Part shown: in pieces, positions 46,850 to 56,760 of the stretch | Position numbering within the stretch: the first letter of the stretch is position 1 | How the letters are laid out: each line of letters opens with the position of its first letter | From: Plenodomus lindquistii | Lineage: Eukaryota; Ascomycota; Dothideomycetes; Pleosporales; Leptosphaeriaceae | Direction: 5' to 3' | Length of the DNA stretch: 64,000 nucleotides | Assembly (NCBI GenBank): GCA_025504975.1 | Contig: JANUWI010000004.1 | Coordinates: 2,170,001 to 2,234,000, forward strand | Made by a program: the position numbers and the translations under genes | The notes under the pieces: model-generated | What the model was told of the DNA's origin: nothing | The model's database searches: none | Seen by the model: only the letters and a program-made list of their open reading frames with translations

Positions 46850-49336
46850 CTACTTCCTCTCCTTGGGCATCTTCTTCCCATCCCCCATCTTCCCAATGCT
46901 AGCCTCAGTATGCATATGCGGCGCAACCTCGACCAACCACTCCGCCTCGATCGGCAACACGCTGCGAATATACGGCTTGGTCGTCTCCACCAATTCGGCA
47001 AAGACCACCCATTTGGGGCGATTTTCAATCAGACTACTACTCGGGTGGATAAACACCGTCATACCGCTATTACTCACGGTGCGATAGCTCAGCCCATCGC
47101 GATTCAAGCGCGCAGCATTGGGAAAGAAGCCCGCTGTAATCGCTTTACGAATAGAGATGTGATCGCTGATACCACAGCTACTCTCCGGCAACTCGACACG
47201 ATCGCACAGTTTGAGCAATTGGTCGCGTACATCTCGAGCGCGATTCAGCGAGCGAACCTGCAAGAAGTTTTCAGAGCAGAAACGAGGATCGAAGCCCGAT
47301 TCTTCGTATTGGTTCCATATGTTGAGGTAGGTGAGGAAGTCGCCGCCTTCTTTTGAGGAGAGGCGGGCGCGGGCGGCGTCGGCGGCGATTTTCTTGTCCT
47401 TGGGGCGCAGGAAGAGGGATGCGGATTCGCCAAGGACGGAGACGATGGAGAGGATTTCTTCGCGGCAGTTGTACTTTTCTGAGGCGAGGATGGCTTTGGA
47501 GAGTTTGATGTCGAGGGGGAGTTCGGCCATTTTGCGACCTAGGCGGGTGAGAGTGCCTGTGGAGTCTAGCGCGCCGAGAGCGTATAAGCCCTCCAGACTC
47601 TTGATGAGCGATTGACTTGATGGTGGATCTAGAAACTCAAAGTCGAGGAGATTGGATACACCGAGCCCCTTGAGAGTTAGGACTACGCCGTCGAGGTTTG
47701 TGCGTTGGAGTTCAGGCTCTGTGACTTCGGGCAGCTCGTTGTAGAAGGCATGCTTGGTATAAAGTCTGTAGCAGTATCCTTCGCTTGTACGACCGGCACG
47801 ACCGGCTCTCTGATTCGCACTTGCTCGGGAGATAGGGCTGATAACTAGGGAACTGACGCCGTTGCCGGAATTGAATGACGACTCTTTGGAGAAGCCGCAG
47901 TCGATTACGTGGCGCACACCGTCAATGGTAATGGAGGTTTCAGCAATGTTGGTAGCCAATACGCATTTCCGTGTATTGGGAGGCGTTGGCTCAAAGACCT
48001 TGGCTTGCACGTCTGGAGGAAGTGCACTGTATATTGGACATACAATCAGCTCTTTGACTGTTCCCCGTAACTTCTTGAGCGTCGATTCGATGTTTTCCAT
48101 GGCTGCTTGAATCTCCTCCTCACCCGTAAGGAAGACCAATATGTCGCCTGGTAGTTCTGCAGCAATGTGTATTTGGAAGACCGTGGTGACAGCCGCACTC
48201 AGATAGTTTGCTTCTGGTGAACTTGTGTAGTTGATGTTGACTGGGTATGTTCGACCTGGAATGGCAAAGACGGGCGATCCGTCAAAGTAGTTGGAGAAAT
48301 GCGATGCGTTGATAGTCGCAGAGAGAATGATGATCTTGAGCTCTGGACGAGCTCTCGCAATGTCACGACAGATTGTCAGCAGCAGATCCGACGCCACGGA
48401 CCTCTCGTGAGCCTCGTCGATCAGGATGGCGGAATATTTCGATAGCATTGGATCTGCCATGGCCTCACGGAGCAAGAGACCGTCCGTAGCGAACTTGACC
48501 ACAGTCTTGTCACTCGTCTTGTCGTCGAATCGCACACTATAACCAACTTCATGGCCCAGCCTGACGCCCATCTCTTCACTCACACGTTGCGAGACACTCA
48601 TGGCGGCAACTCGACGTGGTTGAGTTACTACAATCGCCCCCTCTTTGGTATAGCCAGCTTCGAACAGAAATTGTGGTATTTGCGTCGACTTTCCCGAACC
48701 CGTCTCTCCGACGACGACCAGCGTCTGAAACTTTGTCAAAGCGTCCAGAAGCTCTTCGCGATACTGGTATACAGGCAAACTCTTCCGTGTTTCCTCGATT
48801 GTCCGCGCCTTCTTCTCCGCAGCGTCTAGTTGCGCTTCTAGCGCTCGTCGCTCCGGATTGATGCGACTCGAGATGTCGGCTTGGAATTTTATCTGCGTCT
48901 CAGGATCAAAGACATAGTCGTAGTCCTCGGCGGACACGCGCTCTGGCCGCTTGATCTGCGACTTGATCTTGCCCAGCTGCTCATCCTCCCAAAGCTGCAC
49001 CTCGCTCTTCAGGTACTCCTTGTCCTTGTGCCGTTTGGTGAGCGCCTCTTGCTTGCTCGAGTAATTGGCGTCGGGTAATATGTATCCGTCGAGGTGTTCG
49101 TCTATGGCATTGCGCTGCTCGGCGAGTCGCAACGTTTCGCGGTTCCGGGCAAATTCCTTCCGTTCTCTTTCCGAGAGCTTCGATCCAAGTCTCTCTTCTT
49201 CCTCTGCTTCCTCGGCGACCTGGCGACGTAAAAGGGCGAGTTGTTGTTGCTCTCGTTCGGCAAGATACTTTTGTCGCGACGCGAGACGAAGGGTGCTGAC
49301 GTCTTGGTCGCCCAGCTTGCGTCGCTTTGCATCCAT
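46850..49336 (-). CDS. PRP2: DEAH-box RNA helicase, Prp2/DHX16 type (spliceosome activation), 828 aa
   Basis: A single exon. The start ATG 49336 (MDAKRRKLGDQDVSTLRLA) is preferred; the frame stays open to another ATG at 49540 that would add 68 residues of unlikely sequence. The N terminus is a charged coiled coil (about residues 15-130). Then VFDPETQIKFQAD, a Prp2/Cdc28-like motif, precedes the core. Core motifs are GETGSGKS, TQPRRVAAMSV, DEAH (ILIDEAHERS), SATI, FLTGEEEI and QRAGRAGRT. The winged-helix/ratchet and OB-fold domains follow (HISIRKAITAGFFPNAARL; TVFIHPSSSL). Prp2 remodels the spliceosome before the first catalytic step. It is shorter at the N terminus than fission yeast Cdc28 and human DHX16. 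A related DEAH subfamily is less likely but possible. Confidence 0.82.
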   Translation of the reverse strand: MDAKRRKLGDQDVSTLRLASRQKYLAEREQQQLALLRRQVAEEAEEEERLGSKLSERERKEFARNRETLRLAEQRNAIDEHLDGYILPDANYSSKQEALTKRHKDKEYLKSEVQLWEDEQLGKIKSQIKRPERVSAEDYDYVFDPETQIKFQADISSRINPERRALEAQLDAAEKKARTIEETRKSLPVYQYREELLDALTKFQTLVVVGETGSGKSTQIPQFLFEAGYTKEGAIVVTQPRRVAAMSVSQRVSEEMGVRLGHEVGYSVRFDDKTSDKTVVKFATDGLLLREAMADPMLSKYSAILIDEAHERSVASDLLLTICRDIARARPELKIIILSATINASHFSNYFDGSPVFAIPGRTYPVNINYTSSPEANYLSAAVTTVFQIHIAAELPGDILVFLTGEEEIQAAMENIESTLKKLRGTVKELIVCPIYSALPPDVQAKVFEPTPPNTRKCVLATNIAETSITIDGVRHVIDCGFSKESSFNSGNGVSSLVISPISRASANQRAGRAGRTSEGYCYRLYTKHAFYNELPEVTEPELQRTNLDGVVLTLKGLGVSNLLDFEFLDPPSSQSLIKSLEGLYALGALDSTGTLTRLGRKMAELPLDIKLSKAILASEKYNCREEILSIVSVLGESASLFLRPKDKKIAADAARARLSSKEGGDFLTYLNIWNQYEESGFDPRFCSENFLQVRSLNRARDVRDQLLKLCDRVELPESSCGISDHISIRKAITAGFFPNAARLNRDGLSYRTVSNSGMTVFIHPSSSLIENRPKWVVFAELVETTKPYIRSVLPIEAEWLVEVAPHMHTEASIGKMGDGKKMPKERK

Positions 49337-49680
49337 GCTGGAAACTGGTTTGGTATGGCGCTCGTGCTTTGGCGCGCGTGGGAAATAGCGCAGCCTTTGG
49401 AGTATCGTAGCTGCGAGAAGAGTGGGCGCAAGATGAGGGGTTATCAAGCTGGATGTTGGAAAGCGGCCCTCAAGAATCTTGAAGCCCGGACCATGCAAGA
49501 GGTGAGATGCTCGCTTAGGCAGCAGGGGTCCACGGGACATGGGAAGAGTGGGTCTGCATAGGATTCACGAACTGGACAATGCAGAACATAGGGTGATCAT
49601 CTCATGTCAATTGATATCATACGCTCGCTCATTATAACTACAACGCTTCAAACAGTCCTGTCCACCCACCCAGAAGTTCA
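49337..49680. other. Spacer between PRP2-like gene and RAD54
   Basis: Both genes run leftward; this holds the promoter of the PRP2-like gene and the 3' end of RAD54. Nothing else seen. Confidence 0.5.
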
Positions 49681-52119
49681 TCAATGGCTGATGTACTGGA
49701 ACACCGCACTGACGTCCTTGAGATCATTCGCTGTTTCCTGTCGTAACAACAGATCCTGAATCTTGCCCAGTGGTCCCGATTCCCCATCGTTGACGAAATG
49801 GTTCCAAGAACTTGTGTCGCCGTACAACATCGCCGGCGCTTTGATAACCTGCCTTCCATCCTCTTTGCGACATCGCTTGCACTTGAAGGTATCGTGCGTA
49901 TCGCTGGTAGTGTTGTCGCGATACTGGAACAATTCGCGCAATGAGTCCAGACTGAAATGGCGCTCCACGTCTTCTGCGGAGTCGACGACACAAGAAGAAA
50001 GCGACTGCTTGTGTGACTGCCGTTGGAAGACCTTCTCCTCGATTGTTCCCGTGGTAATGAAGCGATACACGAAACAGTCCTTCTTCTGTCCATCACGCCA
50101 CACTCGCGCAAGAGCTTGTTGATCAGCTGCTGGGTTCCAATCGGGATCGAAGAGCACCAGTCGATTGGCGCCAATGAGATTGAGACCGCACCCACCGGCC
50201 TTGGATGAGAGAAGGAAGACAAACTCAGGACCTTCTGGGTCGTTGAACTTGTCCACGAGCTTCTGGCGCTTGCTCACGTTCATCGTACCATCAAGACGAA
50301 GAGATCCATAGCCTCGCGATCGGCAGAGGGCAGCGAACAGGTCCAGTGTCTGGGTGTAGTTGGAAATGAGAACGATCTTGTCATTCGTTTCGGCGCGGAT
50401 GCGAGCCAGCATGCGATCCAGGACGGCCATCTTTCCAGAGTACCATACCTTGACCTCTCGGTCTCGACCTCGTGCGTCCTTCTGCACAAAGTCATCAGGA
50501 AGCACGTCCTCGCAGCCTGGCAGGTCTTCGGGTAGATTGAGTAGATCTGGGTGGTTACATAGCTTCTTGAGCATACCGATGACCTTCAGTGGTTGAGAGC
50601 CCTTGCCGCGCAGCAGACTCTGAACATCGGGAGATTTGATGAAGTGATTATACAGGTCCTTCTGAAAGGGCGCAAGGTTGCAGAAGACAACGTGCTCGTA
50701 CTTGACGGGCAAGTACTTGGAGAGAATGTCGTTGGTCCTTCGAATGATGAACTTGTTGACCAAGCCAAGCAGTTCGGTGAGTCGCTCGTTGCCCTTCTTG
50801 ACATCTTCATCAGTACCATTAGCATCGCGACCACGCAGGATGGGAATTTCGTATTGCTTTCGAAACTCCATTCGTGTACCAAGGTAGTTGGGATTTGCGA
50901 AGTTGAGTAGTGCAAAGTACTCCGACAGATCATTTTGAATAGGTGTACCCGACAAGATGACTCGTCTTTGCACATTGAGACTATTCAAGGCTGTGAAAGT
51001 CAGACTGTCGCCATTCTTGAGTCGGTGGCCTTCATCACAGAGCATCAGTCCGATTTGTGTTTGGCCAAACTCCTCGACGTAGAGCCGGAGCGTTTCGTAG
51101 GAGACAATGAGGACCGGCCTGACCACGGCTCGTCCAGAAGCGATGGACCACTGCCTGATTTGCGAAATAAGCTCCTCCTTCGATGCCTTTCCGTCAATGG
51201 CAAAAGGCGTAACAGCGTCTTTGCCCAGCCACTTTACAAGCTCGTTTGCCCAATTTCTGACCAAACTCGATGGGCAAGCAATGACGCATTTCTGTATCGT
51301 TGGTTTGCCAGCATCAGGGGACTGCTTCAGTAGCGTCCACATGAGAGCGATACACTGAAGCGTCTTTCCGAGACCCATTTCGTCTGCCATGATGCAACCG
51401 TGGGCTCTCGGATCGATCATGCCGGTCGTTGCTCTGAACAGGAATTTGACACCTTCGACCTGATGGGGTCGTAGTACCTTGGCGAGTCTCGGGTCGATAA
51501 CGACTGGCACGCGCGGTCGTTCACCTTCCACCTTCTTCTTCAATCCCAAGATCTCCGCCAGACTCTTGTGTACCAATGGTGCTTCCAGCTCCTTCTGCTC
51601 TGTCTGGCTTAACTTGGGCTCGGCCTCCTCTTTGGGTATCGGCTTATCGTCGACTGTAGGATCGTACAATACAATGGCGAACTCCCCACTGGGGTCATGT
51701 AGAGGCCGCGCAACAAACACCGTTCCCGTCCGCATACCCAGCAGTGGCGCCGGCCGATGTGGATTGTATGCACCCGTATCCTTGTTGATCAGAGGAACCG
51801 TAAACTTCGCTTTGAATAATGTGTCCTTGTCTTTTGGCTTGAATACCGGGAATCTGTTCGCATCGCGCGTGGCGAGGGCCAACCGGTCCTCGTTTGAATA
51901 TGGCTTGTCGCTCTCTCCATCTTCGCCTCCTGCACCAGAGTAATCGACCTTCCGCTTCTTTCTCGCAGGCTTCTCGGATACGCGTGATACAGTGGCCGAG
52001 CCTGGGCATTTGAATGGCTTGATCAGACGGTCGGTCGATTGTGGAGTACCGCCATAGAGACGCGCAGCAGGCTTCGCCGGTGTTGACTCGCCAGCAGCGA
52101 GTGCCTTGGGTCGATGCAT
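49681..52119 (-). CDS. RAD54: DNA translocase Rad54 (Swi2/Snf2 family, homologous recombination), 812 aa
   Basis: A single exon of 813 codons from ATG 52119 (MHRPKALAAGESTPAKPAAR). The N-terminal basic region has KPARKKRKVDYSG. The Snf2 core has HQVEGVKFLF, DEMGLGKT (motif I), CDEGH (motif II, DEGH as in Rad54), SGTPIQNDLSEYFALLNF and the helicase C lobe with SSKAGGCGLNLIGANRL and ALARVWRDGQKKDC. The zinc-type CKRCRK occurs in the C-terminal region. Rad54 works with Rad51 in strand invasion, chromatin remodelling and branch migration. Length and motif order match ascomycete Rad54. The promoter shows an MCB-type ACGCGT (52242). It is divergent from the mitochondrial ribosomal protein gene. Confidence 0.96.
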   Translation of the reverse strand: MHRPKALAAGESTPAKPAARLYGGTPQSTDRLIKPFKCPGSATVSRVSEKPARKKRKVDYSGAGGEDGESDKPYSNEDRLALATRDANRFPVFKPKDKDTLFKAKFTVPLINKDTGAYNPHRPAPLLGMRTGTVFVARPLHDPSGEFAIVLYDPTVDDKPIPKEEAEPKLSQTEQKELEAPLVHKSLAEILGLKKKVEGERPRVPVVIDPRLAKVLRPHQVEGVKFLFRATTGMIDPRAHGCIMADEMGLGKTLQCIALMWTLLKQSPDAGKPTIQKCVIACPSSLVRNWANELVKWLGKDAVTPFAIDGKASKEELISQIRQWSIASGRAVVRPVLIVSYETLRLYVEEFGQTQIGLMLCDEGHRLKNGDSLTFTALNSLNVQRRVILSGTPIQNDLSEYFALLNFANPNYLGTRMEFRKQYEIPILRGRDANGTDEDVKKGNERLTELLGLVNKFIIRRTNDILSKYLPVKYEHVVFCNLAPFQKDLYNHFIKSPDVQSLLRGKGSQPLKVIGMLKKLCNHPDLLNLPEDLPGCEDVLPDDFVQKDARGRDREVKVWYSGKMAVLDRMLARIRAETNDKIVLISNYTQTLDLFAALCRSRGYGSLRLDGTMNVSKRQKLVDKFNDPEGPEFVFLLSSKAGGCGLNLIGANRLVLFDPDWNPAADQQALARVWRDGQKKDCFVYRFITTGTIEEKVFQRQSHKQSLSSCVVDSAEDVERHFSLDSLRELFQYRDNTTSDTHDTFKCKRCRKEDGRQVIKAPAMLYGDTSSWNHFVNDGESGPLGKIQDLLLRQETANDLKDVSAVFQYISH

Positions 52120-52507
52120 TCAGCCAGAAGCAATTAGGTTGGTGAGTGTACAAGGGAGTTCGTGTTGAGCGCGTTATCGAGCAAGGCGAATGTTCATGAA
52201 GAGAATGTTGATGTGAAGTCGATCCAGGTGGCGGATAACGCACGCGTCAAAGTTTTAGCGTCATCACGTAGTCACGTGAAAACCGACGTCGGCGACGACC
52301 TGTGAAAGCCATCGCATTCGCTCACAGCGTACTCGAGACGATATCTCCTTCCAATCTTTCATTTAATCGTGCTCATTGACACTGATATCAACACTAGACC
52401 ATCACCCCCGAAAAACCTAGTGACCGACACCTCCGAGCCCAACTCCGCAAAAAGTCCCCCCCATCAAACCCACCCAATCAGCCCACACCCATCCCCAACA
52501 CCAAACC
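52120..52507. promoter_or_regulatory. Shared divergent promoter, RAD54 / mitochondrial uL11m
   Basis: 388 bp between start codons. ACGCGT (MluI cell-cycle box) is at 52242-52247, CACGTG (E-box) at 52273-52278 and GACGTC (CRE/AP-1-type) at 52285-52290, clustered within 50 bp. The half nearest the + strand gene is A/C-rich. Sites are seen directly; their use is inference. Confidence 0.55.
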
Positions 52508-53163
52508 ATGGCGCGAAAAGCAATCGCAAAAGACCAAATCGTCAAACTCATAGTAGGCGCAGGGCAAGCGTCGCCCTCGCCTCCCGTCGGCCCAGCGCTA
52601 GGAAGCAAAGGAGTAAAGAGCATGGATTTCTGCAAAGTACGTCCCGTACCTACATATCCCCACCCATCCACCCACCCACCCACCTACTTCTCTACCTCGT
52701 CGCAAACACTCTATCCCTGTCGCAGCAAAGTCCAATACTAACGTCCTCCTTCCCCCAGGAATTCAACGCAAGAACAGCCCACTACACCCCCGGCACCCCA
52801 GTCCCCGCACGCATAACAGTTCGCCCAGACCGCTCCTTCCACTTCTCGCTGCGTACCCCACCCACAGCCACCCTCCTCCTCTCCGCCGCCGGCGTCCTAC
52901 CAACGAAAAACAGAGTCCGTGGTGCGGGAAATGTCCCAGGGCCAATGAATAACCACGAGGGGCAAAAGGGCAAGACGAGCACGAGTAGTCCGACGGTGGG
53001 GAATGCGGTGCTGGGCACTGTTGGCACGATTAGCTTGAAGCATGTTTATGAGATTGCGAAGATTAAGCATAGTGAGGCGAGGTTGAGTGGGTTGAGTTTG
53101 GAGGGGATTGCGAGGAGTGTGGTTGCGCAGGCGGGGAGCTTGGGGGTTGTGGTTGTGCCGTAG
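52508..53163 (+). CDS. MRPL19: Mitochondrial large-subunit ribosomal protein uL11m (Mrpl19), 177 aa
   Basis: Exons are 52508-52636 and 52759-53163; the 122-bp intron is pyrimidine-rich (GTACGT...CCCCCAG). The N-terminal domain MARKAIAKDQIVKLIVGAGQ then ASPSPPVGPALGSKGVKSMD is the uL11 signature with the Pro-rich switch; exon 2 restores CKEFNART. The C-terminal RNA-binding domain includes GTISLKHVYEIAKIKHSE and the final GIARSVVAQAGSLGVVV, the L11 C-terminal signature. uL11 forms the GTPase-associated region of the ribosome. A Gly/Asn/Ser-rich insertion (around residue 105) separates the domains. It lacks a long presequence, as other fungal uL11m proteins do. Confidence 0.93.
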
Positions 53164-53565
53164 GGGTGTGGGAAGATGGATGAGGATCAGTGGGAGGTCA
53201 GTAGGGGCTTTGCGACGTTGTGATCTCGTGTCAGGAGGCATGAGTAGCAAGGCTGCTAGGATCGCAGCAGTGGTTGGCTTGAGAGCTAACGTTGCATCTC
53301 GGGCGTTCACGCGAAAGAACATTGATGAGAGGCAGAGGTGTGGATCAGTATAGAATCCGTGTACATTAGTTGCTATATTGCCATGGGGCAGCACCAATAT
53401 CATGATCTTAAAATGTGAGTTCTCTCTCTGTGAGACTTTCTGCTCCCTATCGTTTCACATGTGACCGCTACAGTCTGTCTCATCAATTTGCAGAATTGCA
53501 GAACTCCATCGAGCTCGTGGCCAGAGAATACATACCCGATTCGCACAATAACATACGACGCCAGC
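53164..53565. other. Convergent spacer, no gene seen
   Basis: 3' flanks of MRPL19 and of the transcription factor gene. Open frames here are short and overlap both strands. Confidence 0.5.
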
Positions 53566-56010
53566 TCAAGCAAACCCATAAACACCTCCCTGCTCTTGAA
53601 ACTTCAACTGATGATCCCTAAGATCAGCCCAGAGCCGCAGCTCCGCCTCTTCATCAATCGGATTGCTCGCGGGATCGCTAGTCTCGGGACTCACCCTCTC
53701 CAACTTACTCAAGATGTCGAGGAACTTGTACAGATAATCCTGATGCTGTAGTGCGACACTGCCCCGTCTCTCCTTTGGAACTTCCAGCAATGTGCTGGCA
53801 ATCGATCGGATTTTCTGCGTCTGTGTCGGGAAGAATCGTAAGCTTGCAATCGGAGTCATCGTATCTGGGCGAAAGAAATCTGAGACTGGAAAAGTATACG
53901 TTACGCCTCGGCCTAGGCATGGCGCGTACAGTAAATCGGAGTTTTGTAAGTGAACAAGCAGACTTACAAAGGAGTCGCCGTTAGGCTCCATGTTGACCAT
54001 GTCGATGCTTCCGAGCACCATAAGCAGATCTTTTACGACTTGCTCGCGCTCTTCGGACATGAGTTGCTCGAGTTGCTCGGCTTCGGTGCCTGCGCTTGGA
54101 AGCAACTTGTCCAAACCTACTGCGAGGACGTTGGGAGAACTGAGAAGAGCTCCTTGTTTTTGAAGGTTGCGGTATTTTTCCAGTTGTATGAAGTACTTCT
54201 CCACCAGGAACGATCGTGTCGACAAATGGCTGCCATAGATGTTGGCCTTCTGAATCTCATAACGGCGAAAATCTACGACTTCAGGATTGTCGAAATTGTT
54301 CAACGCTGGATCCCTCATGTCGGAGTACTCGGGCATTGGAGGGAAATAAGGTTGCCGCGCTTGTGCTGGGCCAGCTTCTCGTGTGGGTTTTGATTGTACT
54401 TTGAGCGCTTCTGGTATCGTCTCCAGGACCTGCCTACAACGCAATAAGCTCTGCTCGAATATGCGTTGTTGTCGGTCCCAATCAAAAACTTCATCAATGC
54501 CGAAAGCCATTTCTGCTGTTGCGAGTGTTGAGTACGACAAATATACGCGGACGTTCAGATTGAAGCCCGTCATGAGTGATATTGTGCCAGGGCGCTGGGG
54601 CTGGATTTCGGTCGGGAAGATGTGCACATCGTCCACTTCGAGAGGCAGCGGAGGCAAAGGCTCGGCTGGTGTCGCCGGAGCAATTGTGAGCTCTCCAAAG
54701 GAAGCCCCTAGTTGTTGCATTGATCTGTAAATGTTCTTAGCTTCGCGAAAAGTCATGACGGTCAGACATGCTACTTACCGTACACCCACAAATGTCGTCC
54801 AGAAGACTCTTCGGCCAATTTGCTCGGTTATGTGATCAAGCTTGAAGTCGCGTGACCCGTCGTAGTTTGGACCATTAGATCCCCACGCGCTTGGGACGTT
54901 TCCTAGATATGTATAGCCCTGGCTCTCTGCCTTGTGTAGACCAAGCGAGCGTATGATGGTCAGACACTCAGCAAAGTATAACCGCAACTGGCGCCATTGA
55001 AAGACATAGGCGCCCGTCAACCCCAAGAAATAGCTCGTGCATGCATCGTATACGTTGAGAGACGGCCGATCGAGGTAGCCGGGCCCACGCGCTTGGGCGC
55101 AGACTTCGCGGCACTTGTCCACGAGAGACAGATGGGAAGGATATTCGTGTCGTGTTTGTGTCTTGAGATGTAGGCGTGGTTTACGGGGAAACGATGACAC
55201 AAGAGCAGCGATCATAGACGCCAGCAAGGCGAGGAATGACGGATTGCTGAAGTCCTCGCGCCGGTCCCAGGCCTCTCGGAAAGACGGCTCGTGGGGGAAG
55301 GGACACAGCGGGTGTATGTACGTGAAGAAGTCGTCTATGAGGGCGTTCATGGTTGGCAGCGGACAGATAGCCTCGGCAGAGAGCTGTGCTGGGTGCGACG
55401 ACTGCAGCTGGGCCAGCGCATGGGCGGCATTGGTCGGCGACTGGGGTGATGACGCGCCCGAGTGAGGATCTGAGTCGTTCAGGCGCCGCTTCTTGATAGC
55501 TTCGGCGTGTCGATTGGGAGGGCCTCGCCGACGGCTGGGGCGTTCAAAGGTGCATGGAATCTCGAGAGCCACGCAGGCTCGGCACGGCGGCCCAGCTTCG
55601 TCGCATTTGACCTTCCGGATGCTGCATGAATCGCAGGCTTTGCGCAGACGGTTGGGCTTGTGCGGCGGCGGCGGCGGCTGCGACTGCGACGGCGACAGTT
55701 GGTGATGCGGCTGCAGCGGGCGCTGGTCGGCCAGGGCATGGTTCGCGTGGAGAGCTTGCTGGGCCTGCAGCACCTCGTTGATGTTCTCGAGCTTGGGGAA
55801 CGGCTCCTGCGGCGCATACGTCACGCGCGGCGGCGGGCCATTGAGGACTTGCACGTCGTTGGGGTAGATGGGCGTGTAGTGAGGGTCCTGGTCGGGCAAC
55901 GGGGGATAGTTGGAGGCGTGCGGCGACGACGAGGCCATGACTGGAGCTGTTGTTATGGATGGCCTTGTGCCGATGATCTCCCGTGGCGAGGGCAGAAACT
56001 GATTTGACAT
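53566..56010 (-). CDS. Zn(II)2Cys6 transcription factor with fungal regulatory domain, 796 aa
   Basis: Exons are 56010-54779 and 54724-53566, with a 54-bp intron (GTAAGT...TTACAG). The start ATG 56010 gives MSNQFLPSPREIIG; another in-frame ATG at 56058 would add 16 residues. A Pro/Gln-rich N terminus (QSQPPPPPHKP) leads into RLRKACDSCSIRKVKC. The zinc cluster cysteines are at 126, 129, 136, 143, 146 and 153, followed by a basic RPSRRRGPPNRHAEAIKKRR linker. The fungal-specific regulatory domain starts near residue 235 (LIDDFFTYIHPLCPFPHEP). GTAAGT at 53968 (minus) could suggest a further intron, but no acceptor keeps the frame. It is a nuclear DNA-binding regulator; targets unknown. Confidence 0.88.
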
Positions 56011-56760
56011 GGTTAGTTTGGAGAGGACAACAGGACGGACGCCGTTCCCCGTCAGCATCACGTCGTCGGCATGATGCTTTGCATCCGCAAGTACTGCACG
56101 ACTGCTCAACGAAGGAACTTTTCCGAGCGCTCACCTTGCGCGCGGTCCGATGGTGGCACGGCCGCTACCGGCTCGGCAGGCCGCAATTGGATGCGGAGCT
56201 ATTGGGATATGGATGAGGGGAACGCCTGGGGAGGCTACCCTTGTACCGGTATAGGCAACGGCTGCTATGGTCCTCTGGGATAAGACGAGAGGCTGTTGAA
56301 CGGAAAAGTGTTACCATGCCTGCTCGCGCGAAATGTGGGGACGTTCATGTCATTGCAACTTTGTCAGGGCGAGACGCGTTACATATTGCTTGGTAAAATT
56401 AAATTTGATCGCTGCAGATCTCACAGCACTTGGGTTCGTCGGGTCCATGTGTACCCCCGAGGCACCTGGCGCGTTGAACGTGCGCCACTGAGCCAACGCT
56501 ACCCAATGACGGCGCTTGCATGGATCTGCATCGCTTGGGTCGATCTGTGAGAAACCTCCGAGTCCATCTTCTCGCTTATCTCAGCTTTTGTATCCACTCT
56601 ACGTCAAACAAACTCGCGCGCCTTGACAGTGATACCATATTATTAGATAATTGTATCAGAGCAACAAGGCCCTAGCCCCTGTCCCAAGAATCCCCCATCA
56701 TCAGGTATTCGCACCCCCTGGCGGCCCCCACCCGTGGTCTACGAGTCGCCTCATTATCTG
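56011..56760. other. Intergenic, no gene seen
   Basis: Upstream of the transcription factor and 3' of the F-box gene. No coding motif; the factor's promoter is expected near 56010-56300. Confidence 0.5.

Noticed and set aside
49337..49540. 68-residue N-terminal extension of the PRP2-like helicase
   Set aside because: Sequence is Leu/Pro/Arg-rich without helicase-family character, whereas MDAKRRKLGD is a typical start.
53886..53967. Extra intron in the second Zn2Cys6 factor starting at GTAAGT (53968 leftward)
   Set aside because: No acceptor downstream preserves the frame, and the unspliced frame reads through.
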